Shown one piece after another: positions 23,193 to 40,311 of a stretch of 64,000 nt of DNA. The translations under genes and the position numbers were made by a program. Below the pieces are notes generated by a model. It had not been told where the DNA came from and ran no database searches. It worked only from the letters and a program-made list of their open reading frames with translations. The DNA is taken from assembly GCA_025642075.2 (NCBI GenBank), contig JAODUO010000079.1, positions 192,501 through 256,500 of the forward strand, in the 5' to 3' direction. The stretch's first letter is position 1. Every line of letters begins with the position of its first letter. This DNA comes from Ridgeia piscesae (taxonomy: Eukaryota; Annelida; Polychaeta; Sabellida; Siboglinidae).

Positions 23193-23480
23193 GCGGGGTG
23201 GGAATATTCAGATTTTCATGCAAATTGCGCACTTGGTGACAAGTTTTTTTGTAATTTGGCATGGTGTTAGGTATGGCCATAAGGTTTTCAAAAACCACCG
23301 CATACAAGTTGGAGTAGCCCCCTGGTGGCCGTTATGCGCAAAATCCAATATGGCCCCGAAGCCCGTGATCTGAAACATATAATGGCTTATCTTTGGTTCT
23401 ATCAGCACTACATCAATGTGTAATACCACAATTTGTATGTTTATTGGGGCGAGGAATCCATTTCTGAAGTTGTTTTCTTG
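23193..23480 (+). repeat. Left terminal inverted repeat
   Basis: Pairs with the reverse complement of 26705-26988. The outermost bases are GCGGGG. The match weakens beyond about 23480 but some similarity (TTTTC(T/C)TGT and TCATTTA) may extend inward. Confidence 0.85.
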
Positions 23481-23894
23481 TCATTTACAAGGTGAAATAT
23501 GTTTTTCGTGATATTTATAGGATAAAAATGTCATCACTCAGGAACTGAATCACAATGACATATTATATATAATTATCTATATTGTGTTACAATCTACAGC
23601 CGACAGTCATCTAGTAGTGTATATTCAGCACTCAATTCTGATTTGTTTATTTTTTGCAGCTCATGCATAAGGTGTAACCTGTTTCTGCATGAACATTTTC
23701 AGGAAAGAATGAAGCTATTACTCTATTTTTTTTTGTTGTAAATCATTATCAGTCCGATGTTATTCATACAATGATAGTTTCAATATTATAATTTCAGGTC
23801 TCTAACCTGATGTGGCACAACTACAATTCTATCTAACAAAACTGGATACAGACAGTCCAGAGACAAGTACAAGTATCGATTGAATATTTTATAT

Positions 23895-26430
23895 CATCAT
23901 GAGCGACGAACATCCTCCGACCTTTAGATACAAGGAAAGACACTGATTGGGCATTGTGTTGCTTGTGCCAGAATAAATCTAAGAAAGACGTGCGATGTCC
24001 TTATAAGAAGGAGTGCTATCATGAAGCATATCAAGCCCTTGAAGATGATACGAACAACTCTTGGAGTGAACTTGCAGTGTTTAAACGATGGTTCAGGGAT
24101 CGCCAACACATTGCTAACAAATAACGCTAGCTATCATAATGGATGTCGAGGACGATTCCGCTCTCATATTGTGCAGCGAGCAATAGCAAAGAGAACAAAG
24201 GAAGGATCGGATATTGAAGAGGGTTCCTTTAGTCCCAAAAAAACTCGTTTTAGCTTTAATGCGAGTCTCGACTGCAACACTGTTCAATGTGTCTGCTGTG
24301 AGAAGTTTCAATATGACAGCGAAGAGCAAATCTACCGAGCTAGGAGTGAAAACTGTGGCACGATTGAACACTGCAATCAGTGCAGAGGGTGCAGAGGCTG
24401 GAGATGTGCATTATCACACATCTTGTTATACAAAGCACAAGAATGATGCCCGTGCTGCAAAGTCGAAGTCGTATCATGCTAAGAGAGGCTCTCCGGTTGG
24501 ATGCAGCTATGAGCCTTTTGGTAATCGCTCAGCTTGTCGCGTTTGTGGAGTTCAATCATTCTACCTTCAAGCTTGCTGACTTGAGGAAGCTCTATGTTCG
24601 TCGTCTCTATCAACTGGGCTCTGATTGGATCGGGGTTTACGTGCACCAGAAAAGATTCAAAGAACATATATTAGAGAAGTTAGGACCGGATTGGTCAGAA
24701 TACTCAGAGGGTCGTGATGTTTACGTCTCTTAAAAGAAAATAATTGGCGCAGCATTGGCACAGAATGTTAACCTTCAGGTGTCCGAAGATGAGGCTAAGA
24801 AAATCATTGATGTTGGTACCATGCTGCGCAGATACATTCTTCTGCAACAGATGCCGTTTGATGGATCATTCAACTCAAGTTGTCTGAGCGAACCAGTTGC
24901 CAAGCCTCTTCTGACCCTTCTAGAAGTGTCTTACTCCAAGGTTCCAAATCAATTCAAGAGAACGTAGAAGAAAATCGCGCCAGCAGCAGTGCTAGGATCC
25001 GAGTTGCCTGCACTATATCTCAGCTGATATACAGCAATGCTACAAAGCAATCTAGCAACACACTCACTCTCTATCAGAAGTAGGAGAGAGAGACACCATT
25101 TCCTCTGTATGTGGAACTCGCTCAGGCGGTGTCAAGGCGATTTGCTGAAGATGGAGTCGTTGTGCCTTCAAACATCAAGTGGGGAGTCTTCACTACAGGC
25201 GGAGTCGATAACATTGACGAATCTGGACGCACTGAGCTCCATTATACCGCCATATCCCTAACCAATCATCTGACTCGTGACAACATGTGGGTGGGCCCCC
25301 ACCTCTAACTCTGGATGCTCCTGAAGCTGCCACGGTCCAGCTTCCTTCTGATTTCGCAAAGTGTGCCACACATCGATGAGTATGCTGGAGACATAACACT
25401 TTCATCAATTCCAAATGGAACAGCCAGGCCAACATTCGCTGAAAATTTCCGATCAGGAGTTCCCGATGAAGCGTTGCGCAACCATCTCTACAAACTCCTG
25501 ACTGAAAAAGATGGAGTGCTTCAAAGCACACCAGTGACCTACTCTGGGTTCTTATTCAATAACCAACGCGAAGGAGATGTCAGACCGAGGGCCACCGTTG
25601 GAGTTTTCCCCATATTCTATGATACGGCCTCGACTATGGCCATGCAGAAACATGCAATGTTTGTCACCAAGAAGGCGATAGAGTTTGTGAATCCTGGTCA
25701 GGTCCCAGTTATAGAAGGTGACTGTCCCCTTTATGCACAACAGAAGAAATGTCAGTGGGCCTACCCGAACGAAGTCGGTGAATCTAAGATGGTGTGCTTC
25801 GTGTGCTTTCTACTCATCGAGATGACATCCCAAGACTGCGGTGGCAAACTGTTGACAGGATCTGGCTGTGACCGGATGTTCTCCTTAGCCGGAATCTTCA
25901 CTACTGACATTGCAACGTCTCTCCTAGCTGGTAAGCACGTCAAGCGTACACGGCATGCATACCAGCTCACTCTTGCCTGATTCCATGTACTCAAAGTACA
26001 AGCATATGATCATTACTGCCGCGGTGGTTATGGGCCGCATGAGCCCATGGAGATGTGGGAAAAGCGGCTCATCAGCAATGTGCCAACAATAAACTAGTAA
26101 GAACTGTATTGCAGAGTTGGTAAATGATGCAAGGACCCCATCCCGCCAACCAAGAATGCCTTATTCCAGCATATCAAGCGTGCCCTGCTAGTCGCAGCCT
26201 TTATCTGGAAGCAATCCCTCTCCAAGACTCCAGAGATCCCAAAACCTAGTGAATGGGGTTGGGAATGGAACACCATGACAAAAGAGTGGGTATCATATTG
26301 GACAGATCTGTCGGACATCAGGCAGGCATGCTGGCTGCTCCTCCACTGTGGCTGTAGTGTTGCCTGTAAGGGAAACTGCAAATGCCACCGAGCTGGACTC
26401 CGATGTAGCAGTCTGTGCAAGTGCGAATGA
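23895..26430 (+). pseudogene. Decayed gene of an unnamed marine-invertebrate multicopy family
   Basis: Read across several frames, the gene has: an N-terminal cysteine pair block TDWALCCLCQNKSKKDV; a Cys/His cluster with VQCVCCEKF and HYHTSCYTKH; a middle block WGVFTTGGVDNIDESG (~25190); a conserved-looking core IFYDTASTMAMQKHAMFVTK, FVNPGQVPVIEGDCPLYAQQ, FLLIEMTSQDCGGKLLTGSG and KHVKRTRHAYQLTLA (25600-25977); and a C-terminal cysteine-rich CXC-like segment HCGCSVACKGNCKCH...CSSLCKCE preceded by WGWEWNTMTKEWVSYWTDL. I recall many predicted proteins of unknown function with this exact layout in cnidarians, molluscs and echinoderms. At least five frameshifts or stops break it here. Function unknown; position between inverted repeats suggests transposase. 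Confidence 0.7.
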
Positions 26431-26704
26431 GGTTGCATAAATAATGACAAAGAAGGCTGAGTTGATCATGGCGATGATGTGCGCCGAGTACTATGGTGCA
26501 GACATTAAGCTGATTAAATTAATTATATTTACATATTACTTCCATGGACGTTTGGTACAAATATATTTTCAACAACAAAAGTAAAACATTGCTGCCGTAA
26601 ACATATGTGTACAGCCAGGCATGATATTCACATATGGCTTAGCTTCCAAATTAGGTCTGATTTGGCTAAAAGTGACCATTAAAAATCGTTTAACTTTCTA
26701 AATG

Positions 26705-26988
26705 ACCTGAAAACAGGAAAATAACTTCAGAAATGGATTCATCGCCCCAATAAACATACAAATTGTGATATTACACGTTGAGGTAGTGCTGATAGAACCA
26801 AAGATAAGCCATTATCTATTTCAGATCACGGGCTTCGGCGGATATTGGATTTTGCACATACCGGCCACCAGGGGGTTACCCCAACTTGTATGCGGTGGTT
26901 TTTGAAAACCTTATGCCTATAACTAACACCATGCCAAATTGCAAAAACTTGTCACCAAGTGCGCAATTTCTCTGAATTCCCTCCCCGC
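26705..26988 (-). repeat. Right terminal inverted repeat
   Basis: Reverse complement of 23193-23480 with small differences. Ends in CCCCGC at 26988 followed by TA. Confidence 0.85.
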
Positions 26989-27034
26989 TATAGTGTGGCT
27001 GTCTTGTTGCTGTCTAGTTCGACAGCGTAAGTTC

Positions 27035-27145
27035 AACGGCGATATATGCGTGTGTGTGTGTGTGTGTCGTGCGTGGTGCGTGCGTGCTTGCGTGCGTACG
27101 TACGTGCGTGCGTGTGTGCGTGCGTGCGTCCGTGTGTGCATGGCT
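27035..27145. repeat. (TG)n / (CGTG)n imperfect microsatellite
   Basis: Mixed TG and TGCG/TACG units. A similar CGTG-rich flank followed by GTGCATGGCTT precedes the transporter exon at 29.24 kb, which suggests that the flank was duplicated together with the exon copy at 27.78 kb. Confidence 0.85.
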
Positions 27146-27157
27146 TCACTTGATTTG

Positions 27158-27780
27158 ATTTGGCTTGGCTTGGCTTGGCTTGGCTTGGCTTGGCTTGGCT
27201 TGGCTTGGCTTGGCAGCTGGCAGCTGCTGCTGGCAGCAGCAGCGCAGCAGCAGCTTGGCTAGCTGAGCGGCTTAGCTGGCTGCGCAGCTTGGCTTGGCTT
27301 GGCTTGGCTTGGCTTGGCTTGGCTTGGCTTGGCTTGGCTTGGCTTGGCTTGGCTTGGCTTGGCTTGGCTTGGCTTGGCTTGGCTTGGCTTGGCTTGGCTT
27401 GGCTTGGCTTGGCGGCGGTGGCCGGCCGGCCGGCCTGGCCGGCCTGGCCGGGCCCGGCCGGCCGGGCCGGGCCGGGCCGGGCCGGGCCGGGCCGACCTGA
27501 CCTGACCTGACCTGACCTGACCTGACCTGACCTGACCTGACCTGACCTGACCTGACCTGACCTGACCTGACCTGACCTGACCTGACCTGACCTGACCTGA
27601 CCTGACCTGACCTGACCTGACCTGACCTGACCTGACCTGACCTGACCTGACCTGACCTGACCTGACCTGACCTGACCTGACTGACCTGACCTGACCTGAC
27701 CTGACCTGACCTGACCTGACCTGACCTGACCTGACCTGACCTGACCTGACCTGACCTGACCTGACCTGACCTGACCTGAC
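27158..27780. repeat. Pentanucleotide blocks: (GGCTT)n, (GGCCG)n-like, (CCTGA)n
   Basis: Three blocks sit end to end. GGCTT repeats occupy 27158-27212 and 27286-27412, with a GCAGCAGCT-rich interruption between them. GGCCGG/GGGCC-type repeats fill 27413-27494, and CCTGA repeats fill 27494-27780 with one 4-bp slip at about 27679. The long open frames across them (LAWLG, SGQVR) are by-products of a period not divisible by three. Confidence 0.97.
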
Positions 27781-27950
27781 TTCCTATTATATATGCTGAC
27801 CTCGATGTTACATTCAGTCGAAGGCACTGCGTCGATTCACTTCGTCGTCGTCGACGGATGTTTCTACTTACTTGGGTTTTTCTTCACGCCGATTCAAGCA
27901 TGCTTCGGTTGAAAAAATGACGTGCGTTCCCGCCGTATGTCTATGCGCAA
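27781..27950 (+). pseudogene. Stray copy of transporter exon 2
   Basis: Nearly identical to 29262-29430, which holds exon 2 of the transporter gene: shared CTATTATATATGCTGACCTC, GGCACTGCGTCGATTCACTT and a TTTTTCTTCA(A/C)GCCGATTC segment. Frame-breaking changes occur after about 27880 and the 5' donor region is lost. It lies upstream of exon 1, so it cannot be a normal alternative exon; a duplicated, dead exon fits best. Confidence 0.8.
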
Positions 27951-28107
27951 GCATACACGACACTGGTTTTTATCAGAAACACGTACGAGATTACCCCTTG
28001 ACTAAAGTTCAACAACCCGTCACGCATGTAGGCCCCCTGAATAAGGGTAGGAACTACGGATGTCTAACGCGATATGTTACGCCCACATGCCGGGGTACAT
28101 TTGCACC

Positions 28108-33268
<5,161 letters not shown>

Positions 33269-33860
33269 AATCGTCGTCCGTCTGTACCGTGCTCTCGAAT
33301 CTTGCAGTCGCGAATCGGACAACGTACCTCACAGTAATCAACAACTTAGCGGAAACGCAGAGTTCCACAAGAATCTTGACGCGACAACACTGCTGATGTG
33401 TTACAAACTGTCATTTAGTTCAGTTAATTTAAATTGAACTCAATTAAATTAAATTCACTTTACTGTCGTAAGAAGGATATTAGTTATACAACTCCTGATC
33501 TCGTGTATAAGAAATTAAATATAGTACATATTAGACGTGTACGTCAAAGAAGAGACATCGGTATTACTGGATCAACAAAACTCTTGCTGTACCGAACCCT
33601 CTTTTCGTGAAAATCAAGACTTTTTAGCCTACTCTCCCTACCTCGAAGTTATCAACCGAATTTTTCCCCGTTCCTAGATTTCTTGTATGTTTGTTCAATG
33701 GACGATGAACTTCACTGAGCCAATTTTTAACAAGGTCTGTTACACTGAACAATCAGATTGGTGTGAATAGATGTGAACTATTTCTGTGACAAATACGTAT
33801 AATTAACCTGATATCGCATACCTACACTGTATATAATGTGTTGTTGAACGCTTTACCCTG
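33269..33860. other. Transporter 3' UTR and intergenic sequence
   Basis: AT-rich, no gene seen. The poly(A) signal was not pinned down. Confidence 0.45.
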
Positions 33861-33867
33861 CACGACA

Positions 33868-34068
33868 CAGTCGATGACTCGCGTCTTTTGGCGAACTGGA
33901 TTTTCGTCATTCGATAAATGTACATATACTAAGTAGTGTCATTTAACTATGAGATTGAAATAATTTGCTAGTTTCCAAGAAAACTTAATATACTTGATGT
34001 TCTCTCTAAACACAAGCATACATGGGGCAAGAATACATAATGTCACACCCTGGATCGGTTGTATGAAA
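33868..34068. repeat. Local duplicated block, copy 1
   Basis: ACACAGTCGATGACT, AACTGGATTTTCGTCATTCG, AAGTAGTGTCATTTA and TTGCTAGTTTCCAAGAAAAC recur at 35160-35290 and 38590-38790. Copies 1 and 3 also share the downstream CATACATGGGGCAAGAATAC and CACACCCTGGATCGGTTGTA. Confidence 0.85.
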
Positions 34069-34070
34069 AT

Positions 34071-34242
34071 CTACCTTCCTCCCCTCCAGTTGCATTAGCC
34101 CAGTTATGTAAGATAGATAGAAAACAATAACATTCCGCAAGGTGGCCGACACGAGGAACTTGAAGAAAGTGACACAAGTGGCCTACGCGCAGAACGTAAC
34201 GATGATAATTGACCTTAACGTTGACCTTTGATCTTTGACCTA
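34071..34242. repeat. Local duplicated block A, copy 1
   Basis: CTACCTTCCTCCCCTCCAG through GACCTTTGATCTTTGACCT is repeated at 37609-37781 with few differences. Each copy leads straight into a (CCTTCCTC)n tract. Confidence 0.85.
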
Positions 34243-34990
34243 CCCCCCTTCCTCCCTTCCTCCCTTCCTCCCCTCCGCCCTTCCTCCCTTCCTCCCTTCC
34301 TCCCTTCCTCCCTTCCTCCCTTCCTCCCTTCCTCCCTTCCTCCCTTCCTCCCTTCCTCCCTTCCTCCCTTCCTCCCTTCCTCCCCTTTCCTCCCTTCCTC
34401 CCTTCCTCCCTCCGCCCTTCCTCCCTTCCTCCTTCCTCCTTCCTCCCTTCCTCCTCCTCCCTTCCTCCCTTCCTCCCTTCCTCCCTTCCTCCTTCCTCCC
34501 TTCCTCCCTTCCTCCCTTCCTCCCTTCCTCCCTTCCTCCCTTCCTCCCTTCCTCTCTTCCTCCCTTCCTCCTTCCTCCCTTCCTCCTTCCTCCCTTCCTC
34601 CCTTCCTCCCTTCCTCCCTTCTTCCCTTCCTCCCTTCCGCCTTTCCTCCCTTCCTCCCTTCCTCCCTTCCTCCCTTCTTCCCTTCCTACCTTCCGCCCTT
34701 CCTCCCTTCTTCCCTTCCTCCCTTCCTCCCTTCCTCCCTTCCTCCCTTCCTCCTTCCCCCTTCCTCCCTTCCTCCCTTCCTCCCTTCCTCCCTTCCTCCC
34801 TTCCTCCCTTCATCCCTTCTCCCTTCCTCCCTTCCTCCTTCCTCCTTCCTCCCTTCCTCCCTTCCTCCTTCCTTCTTCCTTCCTCCCTTCCTCCCTTCCT
34901 CCCTTCCTCCCTTCCTCCCTTCCTCCCTTCCTCCCTTCCTCCCTTCCTCCCTTCCTCCCTTCCTCCCTTCCTCCCTTCCTCCCTTCCTCC
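34243..34990. repeat. (CCTTCCTC)n polypyrimidine tract, array 1
   Basis: About 750 bp of CCTTCCTC octamers with small length variants. All pyrimidine on the plus strand, so the mirror-symmetric purine strand could form triplex (H-DNA). The long open frames here are repeat artefacts. Confidence 0.97.
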
Positions 34991-34994
34991 CGTC

Positions 34995-35290
34995 CTCCAC
35001 AGCAGCCAATCAAAACCCTTCTTTGTCACCAACAGCCAATCAAAACCCTTCATCCTATTCCTGCGGAGGAATTCCACCAATTCCACCAGTTCCACCGCTC
35101 CAAAGCGCCCCAAAGCGCTCCAACGTCCGAAAAGCACATACTATACTACTGCGCTGCATGACACAGTCGATGACTAGAGTCTTTTCGCGAACTGGATTTT
35201 CGTCATTCGATGAATGTACATATACTAAGTAGTGTCATTTAACTATGAGATTGAAATCATTTGCTAGTTTCCAAGAAAACTTAATGTAGT
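34995..35290. repeat. Local duplicated block C, copy 1
   Basis: Two tandem AGCCAATCAAAACCCTTC units, then GGAGGAATTCCACCA, CCAAAGCGCCCCAAAGCGCT and the ACACAGTCGATGACT block. Repeated at 38440-38715. Confidence 0.85.
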
Positions 35291-35625
35291 AATTGTGTTG
35301 TTTGTTGTTGAGAATTGTGACATTTGTTACCAGTAATGTCAATCTAGTGTTGTTGTATTATGCACATGTGTATATTTGGAACCACGAGACCGACTAACAT
35401 GGTCTTAATGACAGTCTCCTCGACCTCTAACTATTTTACCTACAATAATAATTCATAATCACTTATAATTCTTACGCAATTATTTGTCATTTTGCTGCCC
35501 AGCGGTACTAGTGTAATGTTATTTTATAATTTGAGCTGAAGTGAATTTGTATGAACATTGTTTTATGTATATTTTTATTGGTTCAATAAACACTTCCGAT
35601 TCCGATAAACGTAATTCACTCAAAA

Positions 35626-35695
<70 letters not shown>

Positions 35696-36355
35696 TTAAC
35701 ACACGCACGCACACACGCATGTACAAATTAAGGATTTGTACTGCTTGTCTTTGTCTTCATCATATACAGTCACATATGAACATACAAACGCGCACACATG
35801 CACACACGCACGCACTCACGCGAACACACGCCGCTTATTAAACTAAAAATTTCTTGTCTATGCTTAAAAACTGTAGACCTGTATTTCTCCAAATAGATGC
35901 GTCATGATACAATAATATAAATAAGCTTTCTTGAAGCTTAATGTTGCACTTGAACTCAGTGCTCCTACTTGATTACACAGGGTCGTAGACGCACAGATTC
36001 ACAAAGACCTCATTGATCGAGCCACGCATCGTTTTTATGAGAACAACACTGCCGTAACAAATTACCTGATATATAGAGGGCATTTAGGCATATAATTGAC
36101 TAGTGAATCACATGAAAAGACGTTAAATATATGCCTAATTAGACACTAATAAGACGACAGCACAATGAGTAACTATTCCTTTTAAACTCACTGCCGTTTC
36201 TACGTTTGGCAAGTTTATGTACAAATAATGTGTATGTGCCCACTGTCACATACAGCCTCTTATGCAAAGGAGCAACGCCATACACGTGATGATTGACTGT
36301 CTAGATATTTCGTCATTCGTGTAAACAAATGTAGAGGCTGTGTAAATCAATTATG
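35291..36355. other. No gene seen; contains (AT)n at 35628-35692
   Basis: A perfect (AT)n microsatellite of about 65 bp is followed by short ACAC-rich stretches. No supported coding region. Confidence 0.6.
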
Positions 36356-36431
36356 TATGTATGTGTGTATGTATGTATAATGTACGTATATATATACATG
36401 TACGCATGTATATGTGCATGTGCATGTGATG

Positions 36432-36483
<52 letters not shown>

Positions 36484-36505
36484 GTGTGTATATATATATA
36501 TATAT

Positions 36506-36572
<67 letters not shown>
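36432..36572. repeat. (AT)n then (AG)n microsatellites
   Basis: AT dinucleotides at about 36436-36508, interrupted by ATGTGTGT, followed by about 60 bp of AG dinucleotides. Confidence 0.95.
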
Positions 36573-36574
<2 letters not shown>

Positions 36575-36659
36575 GATTGCCTGCTGCGCACATAACGGGT
36601 GTATTATATATACTTTTAGTACAATAGCATGCCGGACAAGGATGAAATTAAGTTTTTAG

Positions 36660-37050
36660 TTTTAGTAGTAAAAATATAAACAGCTTAATGTTTACTCGTA
36701 AAACAACACGATTTCTTAAGTTAGTGCTGTCAAAAAACACTCTCAACTTATTTGCATTGTTGGCTGAGATACAGCGAAATAAATCCCATATTCGGTAATG
36801 CTGGCACTTTAGAATTTGCATAACATGCAAAGGACAATCGTAGTTAATTCAGGAATGATCTTCTAATTATATTTGACCCTGAAAACGCGGATCTGGACAT
36901 CTTATTGGTGCAGGTATGTGCAATATTGGCCGATATATAGCGAACAATAGATTTGTCAATACTGGCAGCACTAATTTGCATAAAAATGTTACGTCAGACG
37001 TAGCAAACCGTTTTCTACGTATTTTTCCGAACTAGTGACACCAATTAAAC
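36660..37050. repeat. Local duplicated block E, copy 1
   Basis: TAAACAGCTTAATGTTTACT, GGATCTGGACATCTTATTGG, AATATTGGCCGATATATAG and CCGTTTTCTACGTATTTTTC recur in the same order at 40045-40311. Copy 1 has an extra ~120 bp (about 36712-36828) absent from copy 2. Confidence 0.85.
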
Positions 37051-37608
37051 ATCACCTACACCTTCTGCTTACGCAGTGACTTACTTATAGTACAGAAAAC
37101 AATCGACTGCCCTGGTCGGGACAGTAAGCTTCGCTACATATACATGCCCCGTGTTGCACCCGCACTGGACAGGGAGGACCAGGTATGTAACCAAACTAGA
37201 TATTTACGTATGTTAATCGCATGCGTGGGTAAGTGACCAAGAGAACGTGGCCTACATACTGGACATGGTTGCGACGCGTGAACTATAATTTTGTATTGGG
37301 GAAGACCTGTGACCTACATACTGGACATGAAGTGATACCACCATATGACTAAACTTGTCAAGCGTGGGACACTACGTCACAGATACGATGTATTACATTG
37401 TTTTTTATTTACTGCTGGTTGCCTTGCAACCAATAGTTGAACCAGCGAAGGTCTAGTTACAGTAGCGGTGCCTCACTGGATATAGAGGACCAGATATGTT
37501 AATCGCATACGTGGGACCTAACTACAAGGAGAGCTGGCACACTGCCTAGAGCGCTGCGTTAAGTCCTGTTTGGTACAGTTTTAAAAAGACACAATAACTT
37601 ATAACGTT
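37051..37608. other. No gene seen
   Basis: Contains small imperfect direct repeats (CCTACATACTGGACATG twice, near 37251 and 37311; GTTAATCGCAT(A/G)CGTGG near 37210 and 37498). No coding evidence. Confidence 0.45.
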
Positions 37609-38790
37609 CTACCTTCCTCCCCTCCAGTTGCATTAGCCCAGTTATATAAGATAGATAGAAAACAATAACATTGCGCAAGGTGGCCTACACGAGGAAAGTG
37701 AAGAAAGTGACCCAGGTGGCCTACGCGCAGAACGTATTGATGATAATTGACCTTAACGTTGACCTTTGATCTTTGACCTTCCTCCCTTCCTCCCTCGCAC
37801 CCTTCGTCCCTTCCGCCCTTCCGCCCTTCCGCCCTTCCTCCTTTTCTCCCTTCCTCCCTTCCTCCCTTCCTCCCTTCCTCCCTTCCTCCCTTCCTCCCTT
37901 CCTCCCTTCCTCCCTTCCTCCCTTTCTCCCTTCCTCCCTTCCTCCCTTCCTCCCTTCCTCCCTTCCTCCCTTCCTCCCTTCCTCCCTTCTCCCTTCGTCC
38001 CTTCGTCCCTTCGTCCCTTCCTCCCTTCCTCCCTTCATCCCTTCCTCCCTTCCTCCCTTCCTCCCTTCCTCCCTTCCTCCCTTCCTCCCTTCCTCCCTTC
38101 CTCCCTTCCTCCCTTCCTCCATTCATCCCTTCCTCCCTTCCTCCCTTCCTCCCTTCAACCCTTCAACCCTTCCTCCCTTCCTCCCTTCTTCCCTTCCTCC
38201 CTTCCTCCCTTCCTCCCTTCAACCCTTCAACCCTTCCTCCCTTCCTCCCTTCCTCCCTTCCTCCCTTCCTCCCTTCCTCCTTCCTCCCTTCCTCCCTTCC
38301 TCCCTTCCTCCCTTCCTCCCTTCCTCCCTTCCTCCCTTCCTCCCTTCCTCCCTTCCTCCCTTCCTCCCTTCCTCCCTTCCTCCCTTCCTCCCTTCCTCCC
38401 TTCCTCCCTTCCTCCCTTCCTCCCTTCAACCCTTCCTCCGCAACAGCCAATCAAAACCCTTCTTTGTCTGCAACAGCCAATCAAAACCCTTCATCCTATT
38501 CCTCCGGAGGAATTCCACCAGTTCCACCGCTCCAAAGCGCCCCAAAGCGCTCCAACGTCCGATAAGCACATACTATACTACTGCGCTGCATGACACAGTC
38601 GATGACTAGAGTCTTTTCGCGAACTGGATTTTCGTCATTCGATTAATGTAACACTAAGTAGTGTCATTTATCTATGAGATTGTAATTATTTGCTAGTTTC
38701 CAAGAAAACTTAATGTACTTAACGTTCTCGATAAACACAACCATACATGGGGCAAGAATACACAATGTCACACCCTGGATCGGTTGTATT
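37609..38790. repeat. Second copy of the block A + (CCTTCCTC)n + block C + flank unit
   Basis: 37609-37781 equals block A, 37782-38440 is a second polypyrimidine (CCTTCCTC)n tract with CAACCCTT and CGTCCCTT variants, 38440-38590 equals block C, and 38590-38790 equals the flank block first seen at 33868. The same order as 34071-35290 shows a segmental duplication of about 1.2 kb. Confidence 0.9.
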
Positions 38791-38971
38791 AAAAATAAAT
38801 ACAACACAATACACGCCGCATTCAAATTTCTATGCACAACCGCACATCCGTACACATCAAGTATCTGTACTGTAATGCTAACCGGACTGCTGTTTTGGCC
38901 GCAACAGTGTCTTAACGGCTTTTTTTTTATAACAATTCATACTTGATATGGTGTTCAGTGATGGAAGAAAT

Positions 38972-39660
<689 letters not shown>

Positions 39661-40044
39661 GTTTTCTAAAATGCCAGCGGTTGAAAACTGATTCGCAGAA
39701 AGGCAGTTATTGGTAGGGTGTGATTAATGAGTGTGCAGACGCTGACGCAGTGAATAGTGTGACATTTTCAAAGGGAACAACAAAGCATGGGGCTACTTGA
39801 TGTAAAGTGGCTGTTGGTGTTCCTTGCATACTGGTGTAATCTGTCAATGTTGATAACGTCTCTGACAACCACACTGAATACCTTAGTTAGGATGTTTTGT
39901 CAACATTTGGTCAAAGAGCAATGACCGCTTCATGTATTGAAAACGTGTAGGCAGCGATGACAATTATACTTGTTACTTAGAGAATGTTGTTGGTGACGAA
40001 GTTACTCCAATGAGACAACAGTAATTCCTCCACGTTTTTGCCCC
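39661..40044. other. No gene seen
   Basis: Mixed-composition sequence with no frame longer than about 60 codons and no motif. Confidence 0.45.
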
Positions 40045-40311
40045 GCACATATAAACAGCTTAATGTTTACTCGTAAAACAACACGATGCCAAGGACAATC
40101 ATAGTTAATTCAGGAATGATCTTCTAATTATCTTTGACACTGAAAACACGGATCTGGACATCTTATTGGTGCAGGTATGTGCAATATTGGCCGATATATA
40201 GTGAACAATAGATTTGTCACTATTGGCAGCATTAATTTGTATAAAAATGATACGTGAGACGTAGCAAACCGTTTTCTACGTATTTTTCCGAACTAGTGAC
40301 ACCAATTAAAA
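40045..40311. repeat. Local duplicated block E, copy 2
   Basis: Matches 36660-37050, lacking about 120 internal bp. Confidence 0.85.

Larger units (their letters stand above)
23193..26988 (+). mobile_element. 3.8-kb element with ~290-bp terminal inverted repeats, TA-flanked
   Basis: The left end (from 23193, GCGGGGTGGGAATATTC) and the reverse complement of the right end (to 26988, GCGGGGAGGGAATTC) align over about 290 bp, including TTGCGCACTTGGTGACAAG, the CGCATACAAGTTGG string and a CCAATAAACATACAAATTG region. Identity looks about 85-90% with small indels. Both ends are flanked by TA (23191-23192 and 26989-26990), a possible 2-bp target duplication. Inside is a decayed multi-block gene on the plus strand. 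I know no named transposon superfamily with this protein, so I treat it as an unclassified DNA transposon candidate. Confidence 0.75.

Noticed and set aside
22940..23270. 5' exon of the long-TIR element gene (QTFETTVAKGLERNN)
   Set aside because: The frame crosses the TIR border at 23193 and has no recognisable motif; more likely flanking sequence.
27494..27780. Internal telomere (TCAGG)n
   Set aside because: One isolated block in the middle of a gene-containing region beside other pentamer repeats; no second line of evidence. Kept only as a remark.
34043..35232. Proline-serine-rich (PSSLPPF) and Gly-Arg-Glu-rich long frames, also at 37.6-38.6 kb
   Set aside because: Translations of the (CCTTCCTC)n tract on either strand.
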